Source: Myxococcales bacterium
GTDB taxonomy: Bacteria > Myxococcota_A > UBA9160 > SMWR01
Direction of reading: 5' to 3'
DNA length: 40,673 nucleotides
NCBI GenBank assembly: GCA_029881215.1
Contig: JAOUNA010000008.1
Span: 1 to 40,673 of the forward strand
Shown here: piece by piece, positions 1 through 6,050 of the stretch
How the letters are laid out: the number at the start of each line of letters is the position of its first letter
How positions within the stretch are numbered: the first letter of the stretch is position 1
The notes under the pieces: model-generated
What the model was told of the DNA's origin: nothing
Seen by the model: only the letters and a program-made list of their open reading frames with translations
The model's database searches: none
Program-made: the position numbers and the translations under genes

Positions 1-441
1 GCGGCGCACCAGCACACCGACGTTCTCCACGATGTTCGAGCGCAGGCGCGCAACGCGCTCGCGATCTCCGATTGGATACGGGTCCTCGAGGATCTCGACC
101 CGGGCGACTCGATACAGCCGCTGCTCCGGCCGCGGCACTTCTTCGAGAATGCGGAAGCGGTGCTCGCCGAGCAGAACGATGTTGTACCGGCCATCGGGAA
201 GCTGCTGATGCTCGATGACCATCCCGCTACAGCCGATCGGGCACAGGGGGGGATCCCCGGAGATGTCATCGAGGTGCTGCGGGTCGACGGTGACCATGCC
301 GATGCGCCGCGCTCCGCCGAGGGCATCGCGTGCGAGCTGGCGATAGCGCGGCTCGAACAAGTGCAGCGGCGTCTTCACCCTCGGAAAGAGCACCACATTC
401 GACAGGGCAAAGAGCGGGAGCTGTGTATCGGCGGGTTTCAC
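1..441 (-). CDS. Lon substrate-binding (LON N-terminal) domain protein, partial
   Basis: This frame is not in the ORF track because it has a GTG start and runs off the left edge. Translating the minus strand from GTG at 441 gives 147 codons beginning VKPADTQLPLFALSNVVLFP, followed by LHLFEPRYR and GDPPLCPIGCSG. These are hallmarks of the LON substrate-binding domain (PF02190): PLFPL-like strand, the LFEPRYR motif, then the IGxxG/A region. Bacteria carry many short stand-alone proteins of this type without the ATPase and protease parts of Lon; their role is poorly defined and probably involves binding unfolded peptides. The C-terminus is missing, so a full Lon cannot be excluded, but the short N-terminus resembles the stand-alone class. 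It is divergent from the zincin gene, with about 60 bases between the starts. Confidence 0.85.
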   Translation of the reverse strand, partial: MKPADTQLPLFALSNVVLFPRVKTPLHLFEPRYRQLARDALGGARRIGMVTVDPQHLDDISGDPPLCPIGCSGMVIEHQQLPDGRYNIVLLGEHRFRILEEVPRPEQRLYRVARVEILEDPYPIGDRERVARLRSNIVENVGVLVRR

Positions 442-510
442 GCGCAGACGGTAACACGCGACTCGCGCGCTTGACGCGCGAGACCACCGTTGGAAGAATC
501 CCCTTGGGTG

Positions 511-966
511 ATGGAACGCGCAACCGTGCGCCGGCTGATCGAGAGCCTCAACCGCGACGCCGAGAGGCTCGCGCGGCGCTTCGGGCTGCGCTTCAAGTCG
601 ATCGCTGCAGAACGCGCCAACGTGAAGAGCCGCTACGGCGTCTGCAGCGCGGATGGCGAGATCAAGATCCGACTGCGTCACGCGGTCACGGGGCGTCCGC
701 TGAAGTACTCGAGTCTCGTGAACACCTTGTGCCACGAGCTGGCGCATCTGCGCCACTTCAATCACGGCCTGCGCTTCCGCTCCTTGTACCTGCAGATCCT
801 GGAATACGCGCGGGCGCAGGGCATCTATCGCCCCGAGCGCGTCCAGACGGCCGCTCTCGCCAGCGCGAGAATGCCTTCGAAGCGGCGTGCTGCCGCCTCC
901 AATCAGCTTTCGCTGTTCGCTCAGACTCCGCGCGCGGGCGCCGCCGAGCCTCCGGAAGCGAGCTGA
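511..966 (+). CDS. HELAH-type zinc metalloprotease-like protein (SprT/YgjP-like)
   Basis: A protein of about 150 aa. The centre reads NTLCHELAHLRHFNHGLRF, that is HExxH followed by a third histidine six residues later, the zinc site of gluzincin-like small metallopeptidases of the SprT, YgjP (DUF45) and WLM kind. The preceding stretch KSRYGVCSADGEIKIRLRH matches the strand that precedes the helix in YgjP/SprT families (usually containing a WGSC-like motif). Substrate and role are not known from sequence; SprT-like members act on DNA-bound proteins, YgjP is poorly characterised. The track starts at TTG 490; GTG 508 and ATG 511 are more likely, with GGAAGA upstream. The basic, low-complexity C-terminal 40 residues look like a tail. 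The last 46 bases overlap the convergent small gene. Confidence 0.75.
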   Translation: MERATVRRLIESLNRDAERLARRFGLRFKSIAAERANVKSRYGVCSADGEIKIRLRHAVTGRPLKYSSLVNTLCHELAHLRHFNHGLRFRSLYLQILEYARAQGIYRPERVQTAALASARMPSKRRAAASNQLSLFAQTPRAGAAEPPEAS

Positions 967-1163
967 TCGTACTCCTCGAGCGTGCTGGGTCCTTCCTCGA
1001 CCCGGGTCTTGATCTCGTCGCAGGCGATCGCCTTGTCGATGATCTCGCGGAACAGGCCCGCGACGGTGAGCTCGTCGTACTCGGCCATGGCGTCCTCGAG
1101 CGCGCTGTCGGAAACGCTGAACTCGACGCTAAGCTTGATCTTCACATTCATCGGATCCGTCAT
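921..1163 (-). CDS. small acidic hypothetical protein, 80 aa
   Basis: Only the last 80 residues of the 140-aa ORF look coding. The segment from ATG 1163 (or ATG 1151, MNVKIKLSVEF) is acidic and well ordered, with predicted strand then helices (SALEDAMAEYDELTVAGLFREIIDKAIACDEI), while the upstream extension is proline/glycine low complexity. AAGGGA lies at a workable distance before ATG 1151. I do not recognise a family. The amphipathic N-terminal strand followed by a helix pair is the size of a small DNA- or protein-binding module, but that is only a shape argument. It overlaps the convergent zincin gene by 46 bases and is preceded by an unusually AT-rich region with a candidate promoter. Confidence 0.5.
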   Translation of the reverse strand: MTDPMNVKIKLSVEFSVSDSALEDAMAEYDELTVAGLFREIIDKAIACDEIKTRVEEGPSTLEEYDQLASGGSAAPARGV

Positions 1164-1378
1164 CCCTTCGATCGAGAGCGCCCGCGCGGAACCGAGTCGT
1201 CGGTGCAGCTCGCCACCTCGACTGGTCGGCGGAGAGGAGCTCGTGGCTCCCGCCTGCACCGCCAGGCCGCCGCCGGCTTCAACTCCTGGATCGCCGAAAC
1301 TCGAGTTAAGTAATTGGCAGCGCCTCCCGACGATCGCACGCATCCTCCTCGGCGATGCTCGGAAAGTACGCTAAATAA

Positions 1379-1400
1379 CTGAAATAAAAGAGAATTTCAG
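1379..1400. promoter_or_regulatory. inverted repeat CTGAAAT-8-ATTTCAG
   Basis: Perfect 7-base arms with an 8-base centre. Read on the minus strand it is followed by TTATTT, so it could be a weak AT-rich terminator for the DUF4149 gene. It also overlaps the spacer and -10 of a candidate minus-strand promoter, which fits a repressor operator. Sequence alone does not decide. Confidence 0.4.
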
Positions 1401-1411
1401 CTCTTCGGCAA
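1383..1411 (-). promoter_or_regulatory. candidate sigma-70-like promoter for the small orphan gene
   Basis: On the minus strand TTGCCG (1411-1406), a 17-base spacer, then TTTATT (1388-1383); each hexamer matches four of six consensus bases. A start near 1376 would give a leader of about 210 bases before ATG 1163, which is long. Weak evidence taken alone. Confidence 0.3.
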
Positions 1412-1537
1412 AAGGATACACCAGCGCTCGGAAAACAGCCAAGAAAACTGGGGCCCTCGCGGAAAAACTTTGCGCCCGGGTCCGAGTCGGTGCGGCGCCG
1501 CGCGTCGCCTCTCTCGACGGCGCAGGGCGGCCCCTGT

Positions 1538-2056
1538 TCAGCCCTCCCGGCGCGCCTCGTCTCGTGCGTGGAGCGCTGCGAGAGTCAGGGCCCCGATTCC
1601 CACGGCGACGAAGAGCCCGACGGAGAGGCGGTGGAGCTGGTTGAAGCGCGTGGCCAGGGCTTCGCTCCCCTGGGGACCAAAAGCGCCATTCTGGATCTCA
1701 GCAATTTCGGCGGAAAGGCCGAACTGGGAATAGAGGCAGACAAGTCCCATGCCCAGCGGCAAGAGACGCTGGAGCAGGCCGCACCTCAACCATGCGGCGA
1801 TGGCGGCGAGCCCGAGGCCCGCTGCCGCGCCAAACAATTGCAGCGACTCGAGCACGGGACCCACCAGACTGCCCGCCAGATGTGGGGAAGGGAGCACGCG
1901 AAAAGCCGTGGGGGCGACGACGAGGCCGAACAGCAGCCACACGCCGATCCAGGCACCCAGCGTCAGCCACAGCAGCAGGCGCAGCGGCGTCTGGGCGCGG
2001 CTCGAAGCAAGCCGCTGCACCTCCGGCAGGTCGGAGGGATTGCGCTGCGCGTCCAT
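1538..2056 (-). CDS. DUF4149-type (TMEM205-like) integral membrane protein
   Basis: 172 aa with about four membrane segments: LRLLLWLTLGAWIGVWLLFG (residues 25-48), a second near 65-85, one near 95-110, and one close to the C-terminus (LSVGLFVAVGIGALTLAAL). The first helix followed by VVAPTAFRVL and the late FNQLHRLSVGL motif match the DUF4149 domain, where a conserved F-x-x-L-H-x-x-S segment precedes the last helix. Function is not established for bacterial members. It starts at ATG 2056, 55 bases from the divergent YiiX-like gene, so the two probably share a regulatory interval. Confidence 0.75.
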   Translation of the reverse strand: MDAQRNPSDLPEVQRLASSRAQTPLRLLLWLTLGAWIGVWLLFGLVVAPTAFRVLPSPHLAGSLVGPVLESLQLFGAAAGLGLAAIAAWLRCGLLQRLLPLGMGLVCLYSQFGLSAEIAEIQNGAFGPQGSEALATRFNQLHRLSVGLFVAVGIGALTLAALHARDEARREG

Positions 2057-2111
2057 GCGGCGAGTCTCCGCAAACCCCCAGGCCCTGTAAAGAGGGAGAG
2101 GTATCGAGCCC

Positions 2112-3035
2112 TTGTTGCGCGCATGGATCTATCGCCGGCTGACGCGCTTTCTCGAGCAGCGCGTCGCTCGCACCGAGCGGCTGTATCGCAACGACGTCGA
2201 TCTGCTCAAGCGGCACATCCACAAGGGCGACGTGTTGCTGGTCGAGGGAGATCAGCGCATCTCGGCCATCATCAAGTACCTCACGCAGAGCTCGTGGTCG
2301 CACGCCGCACTCTACGTGGGGGACGAGATCTTGCGCCGCGGCGGACCCCTGCGCGAGCAGGTGGTGGAGCAATTTGGCGGCGAGGCGGAGCATCTCGTCG
2401 TCGAGGCGCTGATGGAAGGCGTGGTGCTGTCGCCCCTGGTCAAGTACTGCGAGCACAACATCCGAGTTTGTCGCCCGCACCGGCTGCGCGGACCTCATCT
2501 GCGATCGATTCTCGACGATGCCATCGGTGCACTCGGCTGGTGCTACGACATGCGCAACATCGTCGATCTGGCGCGCCACCTGATCGCGGTGACCTTCATG
2601 CCCGATCGCTACCGGAGCGAGGCGATGCGCTTCGGCAGCGGCGTGTCGACCGCGGTCATCTGCACCAGCTTGATCGGGCGCCTATTCCACGGCGTGGGGT
2701 TTCCCGTGCTTCCGTCCGTGACACCGGCGGCGCCTTCGAGCGCCGCCGACAAGGGGCGACTGGCATGGCTGAGCCCCCTGCGCAGACGCAACAGACACAG
2801 CGGCGTATATCGCCGCCTGGATCCGACGCTGCTGACGCCCCGGGACTTCGATCTCTCGCCCTACTTCGAGGTGGTGAAGTTCAACGTCATCAAGCAGCGC
2901 GGCTTCGACTACGGCCGCATGGAGTGGGACGACACCCGCGAGCGCGAGTCCGCGGCCGTGGAGAGCGCGCCGCCGGCGCCGCGCTTCCGGGTGCGATCGG
3001 CGCGAACCGCGAGGCGGGAGCCGGACAGCGCATAG
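2112..3035 (+). CDS. YiiX/YebB-like permuted papain-fold hydrolase
   Basis: 307 aa. HIHKGDVLLVEGDQRISAIIKYLT followed by SSWSHAALYVG (His64) is the N-terminal half of the YiiX/poxvirus G6R family (PF05708, NlpC/P60 superfamily, circularly permuted), in which a GD-x-x-x strand precedes a W/F-S-H-a-a-l-Y/H-V/I-G motif. VVEAL then marks the acidic/polar residue, and AVICTSLIGR (Cys184) gives the nucleophile in the right order for a permuted papain fold. Family members are thought to cleave acyl or amide bonds in lipids or peptides; no substrate can be named here. No signal peptide is seen. The start is TTG 2112 or TTG 2115; there is no upstream ATG. The basic C-terminal tail looks disordered. 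Confidence 0.75.
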   Translation: MLRAWIYRRLTRFLEQRVARTERLYRNDVDLLKRHIHKGDVLLVEGDQRISAIIKYLTQSSWSHAALYVGDEILRRGGPLREQVVEQFGGEAEHLVVEALMEGVVLSPLVKYCEHNIRVCRPHRLRGPHLRSILDDAIGALGWCYDMRNIVDLARHLIAVTFMPDRYRSEAMRFGSGVSTAVICTSLIGRLFHGVGFPVLPSVTPAAPSSAADKGRLAWLSPLRRRNRHSGVYRRLDPTLLTPRDFDLSPYFEVVKFNVIKQRGFDYGRMEWDDTRERESAAVESAPPAPRFRVRSARTARREPDSA

Positions 3036-3062
3036 TGCGCCCCATGGGGGATCAGGGCGCAC
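3035..3062. terminator. hairpin GTGCGCCC-12-GGGCGCAC after the YiiX-like gene
   Basis: Perfect 8-base GC-rich arms immediately after the stop codon (arms 3035-3042 and 3055-3062). There is no T-run, so intrinsic termination is not proven, but the position is right. Confidence 0.45.
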
Positions 3063-3194
3063 CCACGGGGCGCCTCCAGCGCTGTGCTGCGTTGTGGAGC
3101 GCCGTCTCGTCGCTCCGAGCTGCACGTGCAGGCACTCGCAACCGGCCGGCAGAAACCGCTCAAGCCGACGCAGCGCGTGCCGAAACGTCTCGTT

Positions 3195-3264
3195 GTCCGG
3201 GCCAGGCCAGGGGGGGGCAATGCCCGGACGGTTCGCCCCGGGGCCCGCGGGTTCCCGGGGCGAA
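3195..3264. terminator. two tandem GC-rich hairpins between convergent genes
   Basis: First hairpin: GTCCGGGC (3195-3202) with GCCCGGAC (3222-3229). Second: TTCGCCCCGGG (3232-3242) with CCCGGGGCGAA (3254-3264), an 11-base perfect stem with an 11-base loop that is itself partly self-complementary. The second lies 5 bases below the thiC stop codon. Together with the 3035-3062 hairpin they fill the 234-base gap between the YiiX-like gene and thiC. Probable bidirectional termination zone; no T-runs. Confidence 0.55.
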
Positions 3265-3269
3265 TTCGT

Positions 3270-5066
3270 TCAGGAGATCGGCGGTGCCGGCTTCGGCTCG
3301 AGCGTGACCGGATCGAGCTCGCGCTCCTGCAACGCGCGGGCACGCTGCGCGGACGCGACGTTGCTGTGGCACGCGGCGCGCCGCCCGTGCTCGGCCCCCA
3401 TGGCGCGTTGCGTCTTGCTCCCGAGCCGAGCGATCGCCTCCGCGTCGAGGACGCCGCGCCGCTCGAGGATCTCCCGCTGCTCTTCCGTCAGCGCCGCGCT
3501 GATGCGCGGGAGATTCCAGGCGTATTCGGCGTCCTTCCCGCTCACGAACTCGGTGATCTCCTTGCTGATGCGCACCGCGCACCAGTCGTGCCCGCACATG
3601 GCGCAGAAGTCGGTGTCCACGTCGAGATCCTCGTCGTGGTATGCGCGGGCGATGTCCGGGTCGTACGCGAGCTCGAAGTGCCTCTCCCAGTTCAGCGCGG
3701 CGCGGGCCTTGGTGAGCTCGTCGTCCCGATCCCGCGCGCCCGGAATGCCGAGTGCCACGTCGGCCGCGTGGGCCGCGATCTTGTAGGCGATCACGCCCTG
3801 CTTGACATCGTCCTTCTTGGGCAGGCCGAGGTGCTCCTTCGGCGTCACGTAGCAGAGCATGGAAGCGCCGTGGTACGCGGCCGCGGTGGCGCCGATGCAG
3901 CTCGTGATGTGGTCGTAGCCGGGAAAGATGTCCGTCACCAGCGGACCGAGTACATAGAAGGGCGCCCCGTGGCACAGCCGTCTCTCGATCTTCATGTTGA
4001 ACTCGATCTGATCGAAGGGGATGTGTCCGGGGCCCTCGACCATCACCTGGCAGCCGTTCGCCCAGGCGCGCTCCGTGAGCTCGCCGAGCACCTCGAGCTC
4101 GGCGAGCTGCGCCCGATCCGTCGCATCCGAGAGCCCACCCGGCCGCAGGCCGTCGCCGATCGAGAAGGTCACGTCGTGAAGGCGCATGACCGCGCAGATC
4201 TCATCCCACAGCTCGTACATCAGGTTCTGGCGCCGGTGGTGCAGCATCCACTTGGCGAGCAGGGAGCCCCCGCGGCTCACGATCCCGATCAGTCGATCCC
4301 GCACCAGCGCCAGGTGTTCGTGCAGCACGCCCGCGTGGATCGTGAAGTAGTCCACACCCTGCTGCGCCTGGTGCTCCAGGCAGGCCAGCACCGTCTCCGC
4401 GTCGAGATCTTCGATCCTGCGGCCGAGGATCATCGAGTAGATCGGGACGGTTCCGATCGGCACGTGGGCGTTGCGCAGGATCGATTGCCGGGTGGCGTCG
4501 AGGTCGCCGCCGGTGGACAGATCCATCACCGTGTCGGCGCCCCAGCGCTCCGCCCAGGCCAGTTTCTCGAGCTCCTCCTCGGTGCCACTGCTCAGCGGGG
4601 ACGCGCCCATGTTCGCATTGATCTTGGTGAGGCTGGCGCGACCGATGCACATGGGATCGAGGCGGTGCACCAGGTGGTTCTTGTTCGCCGGAATCACCAT
4701 GCGCCCCGCCGCCACCTCGGCGCGCACCTGCTCCGGCGTCAGGTGCGGCTCGCGCTCGGCCGCCCGTCTCATCTGCGGCGTGACGATGCCGAGGCGCGCG
4801 TGCTCGAGCTGGGTCGAGGGCACGAATCCGGCCGGAGGCTCCCAGCGGTCTCCCACCCGGCGCCAGTCCGGGGGCATGAAATCCCAGGCCGTCTTCGACG
4901 ACGGCGCGGGCATGCCCGGCGTATCGGGCGAGCTGAAGGTGGTGGGCTCTCCGATGCGAGCCTCGCGGGCGAAGCTTCCCGGCGCGGTTCCCTGCTGCAG
5001 GCTCGAGGGATTGCCGCCCCGAGCGGGCAGTCGGTAGCGCGGTTCGGAAGTCGACGCGTTCGACAT
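3270..5066 (-). CDS. thiC: phosphomethylpyrimidine synthase ThiC
   Basis: ThiC turns aminoimidazole ribotide into hydroxymethylpyrimidine phosphate, the pyrimidine branch of thiamine synthesis, by radical SAM chemistry in the cytosol. The 598-aa product carries [42 protein letters not shown] and, near the C-terminus, CAMCGHDWC, the C-x2-C-x4-C motif that holds the 4Fe-4S cluster in this non-canonical radical SAM family. The length fits bacterial ThiC (about 600 aa). About 60 residues beyond the usual ThiC core end in a basic, probably disordered tail. ATG 5066 is chosen because GAGGAG lies 8 bases upstream. A TPP riboswitch precedes it. No other thi gene is adjacent. Confidence 0.98.
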   Translation of the reverse strand: MSNASTSEPRYRLPARGGNPSSLQQGTAPGSFAREARIGEPTTFSSPDTPGMPAPSSKTAWDFMPPDWRRVGDRWEPPAGFVPSTQLEHARLGIVTPQMRRAAEREPHLTPEQVRAEVAAGRMVIPANKNHLVHRLDPMCIGRASLTKINANMGASPLSSGTEEELEKLAWAERWGADTVMDLSTGGDLDATRQSILRNAHVPIGTVPIYSMILGRRIEDLDAETVLACLEHQAQQGVDYFTIHAGVLHEHLALVRDRLIGIVSRGGSLLAKWMLHHRRQNLMYELWDEICAVMRLHDVTFSIGDGLRPGGLSDATDRAQLAELEVLGELTERAWANGCQVMVEGPGHIPFDQIEFNMKIERRLCHGAPFYVLGPLVTDIFPGYDHITSCIGATAAAYHGASMLCYVTPKEHLGLPKKDDVKQGVIAYKIAAHAADVALGIPGARDRDDELTKARAALNWERHFELAYDPDIARAYHDEDLDVDTDFCAMCGHDWCAVRISKEITEFVSGKDAEYAWNLPRISAALTEEQREILERRGVLDAEAIARLGSKTQRAMGAEHGRRAACHSNVASAQRARALQERELDPVTLEPKPAPPIS

Positions 5067-5070
5067 GGAT

Positions 5071-5113
5071 GACGCTCCTCGATGTTCGTGTGGCGGCGAA
5101 GCGACGGAGCGTC
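5071..5113 (-). promoter_or_regulatory. thiC expression platform: SD-sequestering stem with alternative pairing
   Basis: In the leader RNA, GACGCTCC (plus 5113-5106) is the exact complement of GGAGCGTC (5078-5071), which includes most of the thiC Shine-Dalgarno sequence. The same upstream strand, read as ACGCTCCGTC, can instead pair with GACGAGCGT (5156-5148) inside the 3' part of the TPP aptamer, with one bulge. This is the layout of a translation-off switch: ligand-bound aptamer frees the anti-SD strand to mask the SD. The pairings are read from sequence; the mechanism is inferred. Confidence 0.6.
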
Positions 5114-5135
5114 GGGGGAATCGGATCGCCGACGA

Positions 5136-5222
5136 GAGCCGTTTCCTACGCTCGTCCGAACGAGTTCAGGTTCGAGGGTTTGATCTCAGGTCCGACCGCC
5201 CGGGTCGACCACCCCTAGGCTC
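5136..5222 (-). ncRNA. TPP riboswitch aptamer (THI element)
   Basis: On the minus strand: P1 GAGCC (5222-5218) pairs with GGCTC (5140-5136). Between them are the conserved blocks TAGGGGTG, a P3 hairpin GTCGACC/GGTCGGAC with one bulge, CTGAGA, ACCCTCGAACCTGA, a stem CTCG-TTCGGA-CGAG, and CGTAGGAAA. These are the diagnostic THI-box sequences (GGGGTG, CTGAGA, ACCC-GAACCTGA, GCGTAGG) in order and spacing. The aptamer ends 70 bases before the thiC ATG. Confidence 0.95.
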
Positions 5223-5233
5223 CGTGTCGGGTC

Positions 5234-5262
5234 ACCCTAACATCCGGACCGACGGGACTCAA
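5234..5262 (-). promoter_or_regulatory. candidate thiC promoter
   Basis: Minus-strand TTGAGT (5262-5257), a 17-base spacer, and TAGGGT (5239-5234). Hexamer matches are moderate (4/6 and 3/6), but spacing is ideal and transcription would begin just before the aptamer P1 strand, as expected. Confidence 0.4.
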
Positions 5263-5354
5263 TGGGAGGGATGAGCCCCATCGCGACGCGCGCTGGAAGA
5301 TCCGCTCCCGAACCTGTGCTACCCGCCGCGCAGCGCTTCGCTACTGTCCCGGCC

Positions 5355-5930
5355 ATGTCGATCCGCAACACCAAGCGCTGCTTGCTGACGCTCTGCACGG
5401 CACTCGCACTGAGTGGCTGCGATCGGAATGTCGAGCCCTACGTCGCCGACGAAGAGCCGGAGCAGCCCGATCTCGCCAAGATATTCCCGCAGGGTCCCGA
5501 CGACGCGCAGCCCAAGTCGCCCATGCCGCCCAGGATGCCGCCCGCGCCCGGAATGCCGGGCCCGGCGCGCGACGCGGTGGTGTCCGCCGATGCGCCGCCC
5601 ATCCGCGGGATCATCCGGGTGGACGCGGCTCTGCAGGACCGCGTGCCCCAGAACGCGGTGCTGTTCATCATCGCGCGCCAGGGCGCCGGCGGTCCGCCGC
5701 TCGCCGTCGAGAAGATCAGCGCTCCGCGCTTTCCCCTGGAGTTCAGTCTCGGCCCCGAGAACCGCATGGTGGCCAGCATCCCCTTCGCGGGCCCGTTCCA
5801 GATCACGGTGCGGCTGGACGGGGATGGCAATGCCGCCAGCCGGAATCCCGGGGACCTGCAGGGAGCGGCGGCCGGAAGCGTTTCGCCGGGTGCGACCGGC
5901 GTCGAGATCGTGCTCGATCAGGTGCTCTGA
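5355..5930 (+). CDS. lipoprotein with a CcmI (CycH) C-terminal-like domain
   Basis: 191 aa from ATG 5355 (MSIRNTKRCLLTL), whose hydrophobic segment ends in the lipobox LSGC, so a lipid-anchored periplasmic or outer-membrane protein is predicted. Residues about 25-80 are Pro/Met-rich linker. From about residue 85 the pattern G-x-I-x-V-D-x-x-L...AVLFIIAR...GPPLAV.KI...FPLEFSLG...ITVRLDGDGNA....GDLQG...VEIVLDQVL closely follows the C-terminal beta-sandwich of the cytochrome c maturation factor CcmI/CycH. The TPR and membrane parts of CcmI are absent and no ccm gene is nearby, so a separate use of the domain is likely; cytochrome c maturation is one possibility. It is convergent with clc, whose displaced tail ends 5 bases beyond its stop. 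Confidence 0.75.
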   Translation: MSIRNTKRCLLTLCTALALSGCDRNVEPYVADEEPEQPDLAKIFPQGPDDAQPKSPMPPRMPPAPGMPGPARDAVVSADAPPIRGIIRVDAALQDRVPQNAVLFIIARQGAGGPPLAVEKISAPRFPLEFSLGPENRMVASIPFAGPFQITVRLDGDGNAASRNPGDLQGAAAGSVSPGATGVEIVLDQVL

Positions 5931-5935
5931 ACGCC

Positions 5936-6050
5936 TCAGATCACGTCGAGAGATTCGACCGCGACCTTCGTCCCCGATACGACGAGGCGATCTCCCTCCT
6001 CGATCACGTCGTCTGCCGTGGGCACCCGAATCGCGGGCGATCGTCCTGGG
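5936..6050 (-). pseudogene. displaced C-terminal end of the ClC TrkA-C domain (minus-1 frame)
   Basis: Reading the minus strand one frame off from about 6050 gives RSPAIRVPTADDVIEEGDRL and then VVSGTKVAVESL, stopping at TGA 5938-5936. This is the usual last strand pair of a TrkA-C domain (P-x-x-D-x-I/L-x-x-G-D-x-L-x-V-x-G). It would complete the domain that the 650-aa ORF leaves unfinished, so a single-base loss between about 6030 and 6060 is inferred. Either a sequencing/assembly error in this GC-rich stretch or a real mutation. Confidence 0.75.

Larger units (their letters stand above)
1164..1537. other. intergenic region with AT-rich core
   Basis: No convincing gene. Between about 1300 and 1465 the base composition drops sharply in GC compared with everything around it (runs such as TTAAGTAATT, CTAAATAACTGAAATAAAAG). 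It lies downstream of the DUF4149 gene and upstream of the small orphan gene, both on the minus strand, and holds the inverted repeat and candidate promoter listed separately. Confidence 0.6.

Noticed and set aside
921-1343. Full 140-aa version of the small orphan protein
   Set aside because: The first 60 residues are low-complexity and run into the AT-rich regulatory region; only the last 80 residues look coding.
3084-5072. 662-aa plus-strand ORF opposite thiC
   Set aside because: Shadow of thiC produced by GC-rich third codon positions; no family motifs.
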